Assembly (NCBI GenBank): GCA_039679645.1
Contig: JBDKUO010000053.1
Coordinates: 19,913 to 83,912, forward strand
Source of the DNA: Armatimonadota bacterium
GTDB taxonomy: Bacteria > Armatimonadota > UBA5829
Direction: 5' to 3'
DNA length: 64,000 nucleotides
The notes beneath the pieces were generated by a model, which saw only the letters and a program-made list of their open reading frames with translations, had not been told where the DNA came from and made no database searches. The translations under genes were made by a program, and so were the position numbers. The first letter of the stretch is position 1. Each line of letters starts with the position of its first letter. Of this stretch, positions 8,682-18,120 are shown piece after piece.

Positions 8682-9659
8682 ATGCGTTGTGCCTGCCATA
8701 TTGTAGTTGTTGCGTTTTGTCTGATCACAGCCCTGAGTTCGTCTTCTTGTGCGCTCTTGGCTGCGCAGGATGGTGATCTGAACTACACACCGGATGATAT
8801 TCAAAGCACACCAGCGGAGAATTTTCTGGAATGGATGGCGAACCCTGAGCCGGGATATCAGAGATTTGCCGCGATGAATGCTCTCGCCAAGAAGGCAAAG
8901 CTGAGCGATCAAAAGAATCGCTGGAACATACTCAGTCTTGTCACATCAGCTATGTATGACACCACCCGCTCTATAAATCAGCGATTTCAATGCTGCTATG
9001 TGATCAGCCTCAGCGGTGATGAAGCCTGGGTGCCGAACCTGGCGTATGTTTTACTCAAAGACTTATCGCCTACTATGCGCTCAGTGGCGGCTGAAGCTCT
9101 GGGGAGCTTTCGGCATAACACGGCAGCTCGAAATGCTTTAACTCAAGCCTCCAGGCAGGAAACTGACAAAAATGCACTTGAGGTGATTAATCGCTGTCTG
9201 GCCGAAGGCGATGCTGAGTATACATCTGAGCAGATAAAGAGCACATCGGTGGAGACATTCCTGGAGCGGATAGAGAAACCCGAACCCGGATATCAAAAAT
9301 TCTCCGCTATGCGCGCCCTTGGCCGGAAAGCCAAAGAGAGCGATTCCAATGCCCGCTGGTCTATTATCAGCCGGGCAATCTCAGTAATTAATGATACTTC
9401 TCGCACCGTAAATCTGCGATTTCAATGCTGCTATGTAATCAGTATTAGCGGAGATGAACGCGGGGTGCCGTGCCTTATCGATATTTTAAATAAAGACCCT
9501 TTGTTTAATATGCGTACAGTGGCTGCCGAGGCATTGGGCACGTACAAAACCAGCTCCGAGGCTCGCAACGCACTGGTGCAGGCATCCAGCAAGGAGACGA
9601 ACCAGAGCGTGCTGGACGTGATAAACCGTGTTCTGGGCAAGACTAACTCAACAGATTAG
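8682..9659 (+). CDS. Exported HEAT-like repeat protein built from an internal tandem duplication
   Basis: 325 residues. A Sec-type signal peptide covers about 1-28, and Cys23 could act as a poor lipobox. The mature protein consists of two copies of one ~145-residue unit (about 35-179 and 180-320). Both begin YTxxxIxST and share PEPGYQxFxAM, RFQCCYVISxSGDE, MRxVAAEALG and ALxVINRxL. Each half is all-helical with HEAT-type pairs (VPNLAYVLLKDLSPTMRSVAAEALGS), suggesting a periplasmic protein-binding solenoid. Its neighbour is a divergent ECF sigma factor gene. I do not recognise a named family. Confidence 0.75.
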   Translation: MRCACHIVVVAFCLITALSSSSCALLAAQDGDLNYTPDDIQSTPAENFLEWMANPEPGYQRFAAMNALAKKAKLSDQKNRWNILSLVTSAMYDTTRSINQRFQCCYVISLSGDEAWVPNLAYVLLKDLSPTMRSVAAEALGSFRHNTAARNALTQASRQETDKNALEVINRCLAEGDAEYTSEQIKSTSVETFLERIEKPEPGYQKFSAMRALGRKAKESDSNARWSIISRAISVINDTSRTVNLRFQCCYVISISGDERGVPCLIDILNKDPLFNMRTVAAEALGTYKTSSEARNALVQASSKETNQSVLDVINRVLGKTNSTD

Positions 9660-9675
9660 TATGCATCGTGTTATT

Positions 9676-9716
9676 GGGCAGGTTAACTCAGCTTTACAGT
9701 TACCTGCCCATATTTT
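9676..9716. terminator. Terminator hairpin overlapping the 3' end of the alpha-mannosidase gene
   Basis: GGGCAGGTTAACT at 9676-9688 pairs with AGTTACCTGCCC at 9698-9709 (12 pairs, one bulged T), followed by ATATTTT. It serves the plus-strand HEAT gene. It also contains the last codons and stop of the convergent minus-strand mannosidase gene. Confidence 0.6.
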
Positions 9717-12550
9717 GGAGTGTATACGCTGAGAATATCGCCCTCCAATTTCGCCGTGTTTTTTTCCAGCGGACGTTCGAGTATATCGGTTTCCACAGCC
9801 CGCGTGCCCTGCTTGATGATATCGCTCAGTCTGATTTTTGCCTCGGTATCTTTTCCTTCTACTTCGAAGAGTCGAATCACAAGCCCATCTGAGTCTTCGA
9901 CTTTTTTAATTGCCGAAACAAACACATTCGGAGTCAGCACTTGGGCAAAACTCTTTTCGGATGGCAGCTCACCGCCATGGACAGTCTCACTGATAATCGA
10001 CATATAAGAGTTAAACTCTTCGCTGGCGCGTGTGGCCTGCGTTACATCGCATGGCCCCTGGTGAGCAATTACGCCGAATCTTATCTTATGGTCGCCTACT
10101 TCCGGAATCGGGTCAGGGTCATAAGTAGTTCTGATAAGAGTGAGGCGCAGTGTATCATCGACGCACGAGTGACCATATTTGCAGTCGTTGACCAGCGTGA
10201 TCCCATGTTTTTCGTCGGAGAGGTCAGCCCACTTATGAGCCGGTATTTCCTGAACGCTCTGAACCCGCCTCTGGCTGCCGAATGGTATCTCGTATGTCGG
10301 TATGCCGTCAGTCACATTCACAGGGAAGCTTGCGCGCAGCATCGTAACGCCGGTCTGTGGGGTGCATATCTCGGCCCACCTCGACTCTATGTTAAAATCT
10401 ACCATCCTGGAATCAGTATTCAGCCCGATCTCTACACTGATCCGCGAGCCGCCGTAAGTATGCTCTGTCTTCATGCACACACGGTTAGGTCCGCGCTGTG
10501 TGACTTTAGTCTGGCCGTTTGCGAGCGGAGTAATTTTCGTAAACTGTCCTATGGTCCAAGCGGACGCGCCCCTGTGAGCCTCATTGCAGATTTCCAGAAG
10601 GCCCATGAGCTTTCCCTCGGGCACGTAATCGAACCCGGTGCTCTTATCGATCATATGCTTGATCGCACCTGTAGCCAGATCGATCTCGACCCTCAGGTGC
10701 TCGTTTTCCATAATAGTACCATCACTGAGCTCGATAATCGTGCTCTCCGTCCCCTCAGGCAAATACTTGTTAATCTTTGCCTCATCGTTAGCTGACGGTA
10801 AGTCATGAACTATCTCTTCATTACCGAGCAACATATAGTCATAAATCGCATAGGTCTTGTAACCAAGAGCAGGCACATTTGCCTTGAACGCGATAGTCAC
10901 AAAATCGTGATGGCGGAACCAGCCCCTCTCGATCACCTGCCCGCGCATCTCATTTCCGCCCGAGTCCCGCACGACCACATTCTCGTCCTTGAGCGGTTTG
11001 TCCCATACCCTTACAAAGACAACTTCCGACCGAGGCCATGGCTTTGCATTGTAGACAATAATAGGCTCAGCGCCGGGAGAACCCGCCCCGCGCGAGCTTA
11101 CTCCTCCTTGTATGACCGGGTCGCCCGCTCCCGCACCCAGACCGTCGCCCAAACCAGAGCCGTCATAGCCGATATCTACAAATGATGTGTCGATCTGTTT
11201 GGCAAGCTCACGCAGAGCATTTGTCCGGGCATTGTCGGCCACAGCCCTTATATCCTGAAAGAGCCCCTGCGAATACTCATAAGTAGCATGAATGCCGGAA
11301 CCGGGCAATACGTCGTGAAACTGGTTAAAGAGTGCGTTTCGCCAAGCGGTACGCAGGTTTTCGGAAGGGTAGTCCACATCGCAAAATGCCCCGGCAATTA
11401 CGGACGCAGTCTCAGCCTCAGGCAATATAATTTCGCTGATCCGGTTGGCGCGCTTGATATTACTCTGGGATGTGTAGCAGCCCTCAAACGTAAAATTGAG
11501 ATCGGCATCAACAACCGGCAGATCGGGTTTGGCGTTCTCTATCGCGCTGAAGTATGTGTCATATGTGCTCAGCTTAACCGTTGGGAATATAGGCCAGTCT
11601 TTAATCTCCATATATTTGCGGAGGTCGCGCCTGGTCGGCCCTCCGCCATGATCGCCCACACCGTAAACATACAGATAGTCCTTTAGTCCGGTGTCGCTTA
11701 CATATTTTGCAAAGAGCGGGACAATTACAGCCGTGTCGAGGTCGCCGCTGTACGAGACATCTTTCTCATGGAATACGGTGATCTCAGAGCCATCGGGCGA
11801 GCGCCATTTGAAGAGACATGGTCCGGGGCCTGTTCGGAATATATAGCACCGGCTGATACCGCCGCGGCAGAGGATCGACGGAACGCTCCACGCCTGGCCG
11901 AATGTATCCGGCGACCAGTCGATTTTCACATGCTCAGGCTCAAAGCCGAATGTTTCTTTGAAGTAGCTGCGAGTATAGAGCAACTGCCGGCACAACGATT
12001 CACCCGAGACCAGATTCCTGTCGCTTTCTACCCAAGAGCTTGCCGTCACTTCCCACCGGCCTTCCTTTACGCGCCTCTTTATCATCTCGAATATCTTTGG
12101 GCAGTAGCGCTCCATCGCAATATATAAGGCCGCCTGGCTCTGCGAGAAATGAAAGTCGGGAAATTCATCCATCAGGGTGTTTACGGTTGTAAACGTATCG
12201 CGCGCCACACTTACAGTCTCCGGCCAGTCCCACAGGTAGTTCATATCAATGTGCGCATGACCGCACAGGTGCATAGTATAGCCTTTGGCTGTTTTGCCGA
12301 TTGGAGCCATAATCTGCTCCGCTTCACCGACGACCTTGCCGGGATCGAAGCCTCCGTCTGATGCTAGAGCCTTCTCAACGTGCTCTACGGCCTCGGCTAT
12401 AAGCGCCTCCCACTCGCTTTTACCTAAAGCCTTGGCGAAAGCAGCGGCAAACTCAGTTTCCGATCTAAACCGCTCAATCGGTCCGACTGCCGCTTTCAGA
12501 CTGTGGCTAAGTTTACTATTTAGAATATCCAGCTTCTTTTGAAATGACAT
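9683..12550 (-). CDS. GH38 alpha-mannosidase
   Basis: 955 residues, normal for bacterial family 38 alpha-mannosidases, which release alpha-linked mannose. After a helical N-terminal part the GH38 catalytic domain starts with the zinc motif GHAHID (His98, His100, Asp102). The nucleophile is Asp215 in WSPDTFGQ, and GDHGGGPTRRD belongs to the same active site. The middle domain and the C-terminal beta-sandwich GH38C domain follow. Between the catalytic and beta domains is a Gly/Ala/Ser-rich low-complexity stretch of about 35 residues (around 465-500) that looks like a flexible linker. No signal peptide, so it is cytoplasmic. It is probably in one minus-strand transcript with tlyA, 10 bases upstream. 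Confidence 0.93.
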   Translation of the reverse strand: MSFQKKLDILNSKLSHSLKAAVGPIERFRSETEFAAAFAKALGKSEWEALIAEAVEHVEKALASDGGFDPGKVVGEAEQIMAPIGKTAKGYTMHLCGHAHIDMNYLWDWPETVSVARDTFTTVNTLMDEFPDFHFSQSQAALYIAMERYCPKIFEMIKRRVKEGRWEVTASSWVESDRNLVSGESLCRQLLYTRSYFKETFGFEPEHVKIDWSPDTFGQAWSVPSILCRGGISRCYIFRTGPGPCLFKWRSPDGSEITVFHEKDVSYSGDLDTAVIVPLFAKYVSDTGLKDYLYVYGVGDHGGGPTRRDLRKYMEIKDWPIFPTVKLSTYDTYFSAIENAKPDLPVVDADLNFTFEGCYTSQSNIKRANRISEIILPEAETASVIAGAFCDVDYPSENLRTAWRNALFNQFHDVLPGSGIHATYEYSQGLFQDIRAVADNARTNALRELAKQIDTSFVDIGYDGSGLGDGLGAGAGDPVIQGGVSSRGAGSPGAEPIIVYNAKPWPRSEVVFVRVWDKPLKDENVVVRDSGGNEMRGQVIERGWFRHHDFVTIAFKANVPALGYKTYAIYDYMLLGNEEIVHDLPSANDEAKINKYLPEGTESTIIELSDGTIMENEHLRVEIDLATGAIKHMIDKSTGFDYVPEGKLMGLLEICNEAHRGASAWTIGQFTKITPLANGQTKVTQRGPNRVCMKTEHTYGGSRISVEIGLNTDSRMVDFNIESRWAEICTPQTGVTMLRASFPVNVTDGIPTYEIPFGSQRRVQSVQEIPAHKWADLSDEKHGITLVNDCKYGHSCVDDTLRLTLIRTTYDPDPIPEVGDHKIRFGVIAHQGPCDVTQATRASEEFNSYMSIISETVHGGELPSEKSFAQVLTPNVFVSAIKKVEDSDGLVIRLFEVEGKDTEAKIRLSDIIKQGTRAVETDILERPLEKNTAKLEGDILSVYTPKYGQVTVKLS

Positions 12551-12560
12551 CGTCTCCAGC

Positions 12561-13394
12561 CTACTTACTAAATATCTCGAGCTTTAAGACCTCGTTTACA
12601 GCGTTATCTATACTCTCATCAATCTCAGTTTCAGTCAACCGCGTGTTTTGGCATATATCAGGGTTCAGGGAGACCATAATGAAGAATTCGCGAGCACCCT
12701 TGTTGCCTGTTACATGGCTGTGAGAGATACCCGTGACGCAATAGTCCAGGCCATTTACATAGTCCGCGAGGTCTCGCAAAAGCTCTCTGTAAATATCCGG
12801 GTCATCGATTACGCCCGTTCTGCGGATATTGCTGTCCGCCACTTCAAAGAGTGGCTTTACCAGGCAGATTAGGTCTCCATGCCCATACAAGATTTCGGCA
12901 AAGATAGGTATGGCCTTTTTGAGTGACAGGTATGACAGGTCCACTGTCGCCAGGCTCGGCCTTGGGTCAAGGTCTTTGAGCGGGGGATCGCTGATGTTCA
13001 CTTTCTCCATCGCAACCACCCTTGGGTCCACTTGCAGCTTGCCCGCAAGCCGCCCAAACCCGACATCCACCGCATAGACTTTTTGAGCTCCATGCTGGAG
13101 CAGACAATCCGTGAATCCTCCTGTAGAGGCTCCGGCGTCTATTGCTACTACGCCGCTTACATCCACATGAAAATCGCTCAAAGCCCCTTCGAGCTTAAGA
13201 CCGCCCTTTCCGACGTATCTCTGGTCTATACCTTTTACAACTATATCATCTGTGATCTTAACAAGCTGGCCGGGCTTGTCTATTCTCATTCCATTGGCAT
13301 AGACATTCCCGGTCATCACCCACATCTGGGCTGTTTTTCTGTCCTCTACCAGCCCTCGTTCTATCAGCAGTGTCCAAATCGGCGCTTTCTTCAT
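12561..13394 (-). CDS. tlyA: TlyA-type rRNA 2'-O-methyltransferase (S4 plus FtsJ-like domain)
   Basis: 277 residues, the family's usual length. An N-terminal S4 RNA-binding domain (about 7-65) is followed by an FtsJ-like SAM methyltransferase domain with motif I VVAIDAGASTGGFTDCLLQHGA, then YAVDVGFGRLAGKL and VDLSYLSL. TlyA proteins methylate cytidine 2'-OH in 16S and/or 23S rRNA. The old name haemolysin A is misleading. It lies between the PAS/PP2C phosphatase gene and the mannosidase gene on the same strand, which seems a chance grouping rather than a pathway. Confidence 0.92.
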   Translation of the reverse strand: MKKAPIWTLLIERGLVEDRKTAQMWVMTGNVYANGMRIDKPGQLVKITDDIVVKGIDQRYVGKGGLKLEGALSDFHVDVSGVVAIDAGASTGGFTDCLLQHGAQKVYAVDVGFGRLAGKLQVDPRVVAMEKVNISDPPLKDLDPRPSLATVDLSYLSLKKAIPIFAEILYGHGDLICLVKPLFEVADSNIRRTGVIDDPDIYRELLRDLADYVNGLDYCVTGISHSHVTGNKGAREFFIMVSLNPDICQNTRLTETEIDESIDNAVNEVLKLEIFSK

Positions 13395-13480
13395 TATTCA
13401 ACTCGCATAACAATTCTTAGGGACATGTTACTCTTTTTGTGTGGTTAGTCCTCTTCAGGGAAAGGGGTTATCAGTTGAGG

Positions 13481-16400
13481 CTATCTACATGTTCGCACTA
13501 CAACAACGACCTGATCATCGGTTTGCGCGCCTCCGGACCTTTCCTGCACAGTACCGGCTACATAGTCAAGCAATTCCTGCGCGGTTGTGCACGGCGCACG
13601 TTTTACCGCTTCAATCAGGCGATCGTAACCAAATCGATCTCCATCGTACGGAGTATCTATCAATCCGTCCGTGTAACAGAATAGAAATTCATCGCTGCCG
13701 AGGTGTATCTGAGTGGTGTTATAATCGGCGTTGCGTTCGATGCCCAGAATGATTCCATTAGGACATATCTCGCGAATGCGGCGCGTATTGCGGCAGAGTA
13801 TCAATGGGCATTCATGCCCGGCATTTACGTATTTCATGAGGCATCTTTTTGGATCGATCAGGGCGTAGAACATGGTTACGAATGTGAACTCGCTCATATA
13901 TGTCCAGAGCGCATAGTTGAGATTTGTCATCACAAAACCGGGGTCGGGATTTTGCCTTGCGAACCCTCTGAGCATATACTTTGCCTCAGCCGTGTGTATA
14001 GCCGCATCCAGCCCTTTTCCCGACACATCACCCACGATTACGCCTACCCCTACGTCTCCAAAGTCGATAATGTCAAAGAAATCTCCCCCGACCTCTACGT
14101 CGCCCTTGGCAGGGAGATATGAGGTGGCCGTATCCTGACCGGGCATGCTGATTCCTTCCGGTATGAGGCTGCGCTGAAGTGTCTCTGCAATTCTCGTTTG
14201 TCTTTTGTAAAGCGCGGCATTGGTAAGGGCTGCCGACGCATGGCTTGCAACCTCGCTCATAAACCAGAAGTCTTCATCATCAAACGGCCTCTCAGCCTTT
14301 GTTCGGCTGCTGGCGAATACACCGAACAACTCTCCTTCAACATATATGGGGACGGACATCGGAGATTTTATGCCTGTTCTTTGCGCAAATTCTACAGTCT
14401 TTGGTGATTTCAGCATAAGATCGGGAAAAATTTCCGGTCGAAACTCTCCTTCGCTAAATATATCACGGATTGTAATTCCGATCTCTTCAAAAGCATCGTG
14501 CACTTTGCTTTCGAGATCTTTGTCTGCGCTGTAAATCCCCAGATGATGCAAGAGCCCTGTATCATGGTCGAGTTCCAGCATTGAGCACACGCAATTAAGT
14601 TGACTTGCCGTTAATTTGACTGCAGTAGATATGATCTTGTTTATATCCAGCGTCGAAATGAACACCTGGCTCATGTCAACAAGAGCCGCTATGAGATGGG
14701 CATGCCTTGTTTCATACTCAACTGCTTCCACCTGTTCGGTGATATCCAGCCCTACACCATCAAAGTAGAGTAGATTGCCTTCGGCGTCAAACCTGGGTGT
14801 AATTTGTCCTCTGACCCAGCGTTCGTGACCTGCAGGATTATTTATTTTGAATTCTACGGTTTCCGAAGTCTTCTTTTCGCTTGCCTTGATTATGGTCTTG
14901 CGCAATTTTTCCACGTCTTGCCTGGAGAGAAAGCTTGCCCATATATCACTATTGCCTATTAATTCTTCTCTGGAGAGCCCGGTCCAGTTGTTGATCTGCC
15001 CGCCAATTGTCAATATTCGCATATCGGCACTTATTCGCAGTATAACCGCGTCTATATTTTCTACAAGGTTACGGAGTTTATCTTCACTTTCTCGAAGAGC
15101 CTCTTCATCACGTTTTCTTTGTGTGATGTCTCTGAAAAGGACCAGATCGGCAGGTTTGCCTTCATAAGTTATCAGGCCTGCGTTAACTTCAAGGTCAATC
15201 TTGCTTCCATCTGCCGCCGCCAATTGCACTTCATATATTTGAGGAACGCTTTCGCCCTCCATCCTCCGCGCATATCGGTCTTGCAGAATGGCAATGTTTT
15301 TAGAGGTAAGGCTATGGGTAAACTCTATGCCGATTAGTTCCTCCACAGAGTAGCCAAGCATCTGGGCGAACCGTTCGTTTGTAAACTTAACAACATAATC
15401 TTGAATGACAGCGATCCCGTCATTTGAGCGTTCAACCAGATTTCGGTATTTTTCTTCACTCTCCCGCAGAGCCTGCTCGTCGTGTTTTCTTTGTGTGATG
15501 TCTCTGAATATTACCAGATCGGCTGGTTTGCCTTCGTAAGTTATCAATCCGGCATTTACTTCAACATCGACTTTGCTGCCATCTGAGCTTGTCAGTTGCA
15601 CTTCATATATCTGAGGGATCTTCTCGTCCGCCATCCTCCGCGCATAACGGTCTCGCAGTGTGGCAGCATCTTCGGAGGTTATGCAATGAACGAATTCGTC
15701 GCCGATTAGTTGCTCTACAGAGTAGCCAACCATCTCGGCAAAGCGTTCATTCACAAATTTATATACTAAATCCTGCACGACGACTATTCCATCACTGGAA
15801 CGCTCTACCAGATTGCGGTATTTTTCTTCACTTTCGCGCAAAGCTTGCTCAGTAAGCTTTCTCTGTGTTATATCCGTAAGAACCGCATAGAAACCTATCG
15901 GTTCGTTGTCAGACACGTAAAGAGCATTTGTAGACACACTCACATTTCTTATCTGACCATCCTTGCGCACCAGGCGCAGCTCGCCCTGCCATGGCTCGGT
16001 CATCATTTTCGGCAATATGTCCCGTTCAAACCATTCAATATCATCTTGCGGTATGATCTCTTTTATCTCAACGAGCATGGCTTCCTCTACTGACATACAC
16101 CCGATCAAAGTCGCATATGCTTGATTGCAATAGATCATCCGACCATTGGACGCGCGCAGGCTTACAGGTGTCGGAGCCTGATCAAGAAGCTGCTTATATT
16201 GCATCAGCCGTTCGGAGGGCATTTCAGCGGAGGCATCTGAGACAATGCCCATTACATGATAGAACTCTGCGTCTTTAGCCGCGACAGCCGAGACTCTGAT
16301 CCATTTCATTTGCCCGGTCTTGTGGAATATGCGGTACACTTCATTGAGTGGTCTACTAACAGCCATGCGTGCAAATGCCTTTCGAACGCGATTATCGTCG

Positions 16401-16630
16401 GCAGGATGCACTATGTCCAGCCACAGTCCCGGATCGGAACTCAACTCTTCAGGATCATATCCTATGAGCGCCGCAACGCCTCTACCAACAGATAATGAAC
16501 AAATCTCGCCATCTGCAACTTGTGCAGTAAACAGATTATCAGGAAACTCATCAACAGCCTTGCGCAAAAGTATCTCGCGCTCGTTGTTTGGAAGCTTGTC
16601 CATATTATGTTGATTGCTGTGTCTATCCAT
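13481..16630 (-). CDS. Multi-PAS, GAF and SpoIIE/PP2C phosphatase signalling protein
   Basis: 1049 residues without membrane segments. In order: five PAS domains (about 20-135, 140-260, 265-385, 390-510, 515-640), a GAF domain (about 655-805), and a C-terminal SpoIIE-type PP2C serine phosphatase (about 825-1045). The phosphatase metal-binding motifs are present: GGDFFDI, VGDVSGKGLDAA and SDEFLFCYTDGLID. PAS3 and PAS4 are near copies of each other with a 372-bp period, so one arose by recent duplication. Such RsbU-like proteins dephosphorylate an anti-anti-sigma factor on sensing small ligands or redox signals. No STAS or RsbW-like partner is nearby. Confidence 0.92.
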   Translation of the reverse strand: MDRHSNQHNMDKLPNNEREILLRKAVDEFPDNLFTAQVADGEICSLSVGRGVAALIGYDPEELSSDPGLWLDIVHPADDNRVRKAFARMAVSRPLNEVYRIFHKTGQMKWIRVSAVAAKDAEFYHVMGIVSDASAEMPSERLMQYKQLLDQAPTPVSLRASNGRMIYCNQAYATLIGCMSVEEAMLVEIKEIIPQDDIEWFERDILPKMMTEPWQGELRLVRKDGQIRNVSVSTNALYVSDNEPIGFYAVLTDITQRKLTEQALRESEEKYRNLVERSSDGIVVVQDLVYKFVNERFAEMVGYSVEQLIGDEFVHCITSEDAATLRDRYARRMADEKIPQIYEVQLTSSDGSKVDVEVNAGLITYEGKPADLVIFRDITQRKHDEQALRESEEKYRNLVERSNDGIAVIQDYVVKFTNERFAQMLGYSVEELIGIEFTHSLTSKNIAILQDRYARRMEGESVPQIYEVQLAAADGSKIDLEVNAGLITYEGKPADLVLFRDITQRKRDEEALRESEDKLRNLVENIDAVILRISADMRILTIGGQINNWTGLSREELIGNSDIWASFLSRQDVEKLRKTIIKASEKKTSETVEFKINNPAGHERWVRGQITPRFDAEGNLLYFDGVGLDITEQVEAVEYETRHAHLIAALVDMSQVFISTLDINKIISTAVKLTASQLNCVCSMLELDHDTGLLHHLGIYSADKDLESKVHDAFEEIGITIRDIFSEGEFRPEIFPDLMLKSPKTVEFAQRTGIKSPMSVPIYVEGELFGVFASSRTKAERPFDDEDFWFMSEVASHASAALTNAALYKRQTRIAETLQRSLIPEGISMPGQDTATSYLPAKGDVEVGGDFFDIIDFGDVGVGVIVGDVSGKGLDAAIHTAEAKYMLRGFARQNPDPGFVMTNLNYALWTYMSEFTFVTMFYALIDPKRCLMKYVNAGHECPLILCRNTRRIREICPNGIILGIERNADYNTTQIHLGSDEFLFCYTDGLIDTPYDGDRFGYDRLIEAVKRAPCTTAQELLDYVAGTVQERSGGAQTDDQVVVVVRTCR
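15077..15820 (-). repeat. Tandem 372-bp repeat encoding PAS3 and PAS4
   Basis: Two in-frame units of 124 codons. The landmark tttttcttca recurs at 15449 and 15821. Both units contain the encoded phrases NERFA, GYSVE, RYARRM, IYEVQL, EVNAGLITYEGKPADLV and FRDITQRK. A third, much more diverged unit (PAS5) follows. Confidence 0.8.
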
Positions 16631-16815
16631 AGTTCATATCTCTTTACCCAGTTGAAACGGACATGCATTGTTTAATGGGTATTTTTAGGCAAGAGGAGGA
16701 TTGAGAAGAATGGCCAAAAAGTATATATATAGGGTGCGGAGGTTGGTTTTGTCGCGGGGTAAGGATTTCCTGCTAAACCTCCAACTATTAACTTAGGTAT
16801 TACCAGGAGGGAAAT

Positions 16816-17883
16816 ATGTACGCTGCAATAATAGCAGGCGGATCGGGCACGAGGTTGTGGCCGAGTTCGCGTCAGGATAAACCCAAACAATTTCACAAGC
16901 TTTATGGTGACAATACTCTTCTGCAGGAGACCGTCAGGCGCCTGGACCCGCTCGTAGAAAAAGACAATGTCTACGTAATCGCAGGCAGATCGCATGAGAA
17001 TATCGTCAAGGAACAGTTGCCGTGGCTTGCCGAGGGCAGATATGTCGGGGAGCCTATGGGTAAGAACACCGCCCCTGCAATAGGCGTAATCGCAACGCTC
17101 ATCAGCCGCAAGGACCCTAACGCGGTAATACTGGTCACTCCTGCCGACCACATTATTACCAAGGAGAAGCATTTCCGAAGACTGCTTGAAGTGGCAGAGC
17201 AGGTGGCATCCGAAGGGCCGAACGTGGTCACAATAGGGATCAAGCCGACTTCCCCTGCGACCGGCTACGGCTATATCCAGATGGCCGAGTCAAAACGAAC
17301 TATCGATGATGTGGATGTACACCCGGCAATGAGCTTCAAGGAGAAGCCGGATCTAAAGACGGCGGAAGAATATGTGTCGAGCTGGCACTATGTCTGGAAC
17401 AGCGGTATGTTCATATGGTCAGCAAAGACCATTATGGACCTCTATCGAGACCATGCCCCTGATATCTACAAGCTGCTGATCCGCTATGACGGCGCTATTG
17501 GCACACCCGACGAATCCAAAGTCTTCGATGAGATATATGACGCATTTCCGAGCATCTCAGTCGACTATGCCATACTCGAACATGCGCCCAATATCACCGT
17601 CATACCTGCCTCCATAGGCTGGAGCGATCTGGGGAGTTGGACATCTCTTTATGAGATCACGGACAAGGACGAGGACGGCAATGCAGTAGTAGGCGATCAT
17701 GTAGGTGTGGATACACACAATTGCCTGATCCATTCAGAGCGCCTGATTGCGACAGTGGGGCTGGACAATATGGTGATTGTAGATACGGGTGATGCCGTGC
17801 TTATCCTTCCCAGCGGCCGTTCTCAAGATATCAAGGCCCTGCTCGACGAGCTCAAGAAACAGGGCAAAACAAAGTATTTGTGA
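16816..17883 (+). CDS. manC: Mannose-1-phosphate guanylyltransferase
   Basis: 355 residues with a nucleotidyltransferase fold. The signature AGGSGTRLWPSSR is at 8-20, K-P-K-Q-F follows, then VTPADH and FKEKPD, and the GMP-type VWNSGMFIW. It makes GDP-mannose from GTP and mannose-1-phosphate for glycans. It is a single-domain form: the C-terminal phosphomannose isomerase domain of bifunctional ManC (about 470 residues) is absent. AGGAGGG about 6 bases upstream fixes the start. The gene is divergent from the PAS/PP2C phosphatase. Confidence 0.92.
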   Translation: MYAAIIAGGSGTRLWPSSRQDKPKQFHKLYGDNTLLQETVRRLDPLVEKDNVYVIAGRSHENIVKEQLPWLAEGRYVGEPMGKNTAPAIGVIATLISRKDPNAVILVTPADHIITKEKHFRRLLEVAEQVASEGPNVVTIGIKPTSPATGYGYIQMAESKRTIDDVDVHPAMSFKEKPDLKTAEEYVSSWHYVWNSGMFIWSAKTIMDLYRDHAPDIYKLLIRYDGAIGTPDESKVFDEIYDAFPSISVDYAILEHAPNITVIPASIGWSDLGSWTSLYEITDKDEDGNAVVGDHVGVDTHNCLIHSERLIATVGLDNMVIVDTGDAVLILPSGRSQDIKALLDELKKQGKTKYL

Positions 17884-17910
17884 TTGAGTAATTTATATTG
17901 ATTATTTACT
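17883..17910. repeat. Heptamer-period array after manC
   Basis: Consecutive 7-base units ATTGAGT, AATTTAT, ATTGATT, ATTTACT directly follow the stop codon. Nearly the same stretch recurs at 42387-42428. Confidence 0.5.
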
Positions 17911-17962
17911 TAAGCGCGGCGTTATCTAAGTAAGTTACGGCAAACGATATGCATTATCACTT

Positions 17963-18003
17963 CTCCCTCTCCCCCTTGGCGGGAGAGGGTTGGGGTGAGG
18001 GGG
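17963..18003. repeat. Dispersed REP-like element, copy 1
   Basis: CTCCCTCTCCC then a short spacer, GGGAGAGGG, then TTGGGGTGAGGG. Other copies lie at 34951-34990 and 50517-50556. The inner CCCTCTCCC/GGGAGAGGG forms a hairpin. No coding potential. Confidence 0.75.
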
Positions 18004-18028
18004 AATACAAGCCGGTAATGTCAGATGT

Positions 18029-18070
18029 AAATATCAAATACAAAATACCACATACCACATAATAAATTTG
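18029..18070. repeat. Heptamer-period array before the GNAT gene
   Basis: Six consecutive 7-base units: AAATATC, AAATACA, AAATACC, ACATACC, ACATAAT, AAATTTG. It is followed by an imperfect hairpin CGGGGTTTTAATCCCG at 18081-18096, related to the composite elements at 49.3 and 58.5 kb. Confidence 0.55.
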
Positions 18071-18120
18071 TCTGATGGTCCGGGGTTTTAATCCCGTATA
18101 TGCAGCATAAGGACCGAAAT

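Noticed and set aside
16672..17172. 166-codon minus-strand frame opposite manC
   Set aside because: It is antisense to a well-supported enzyme and has no start signals or family features.
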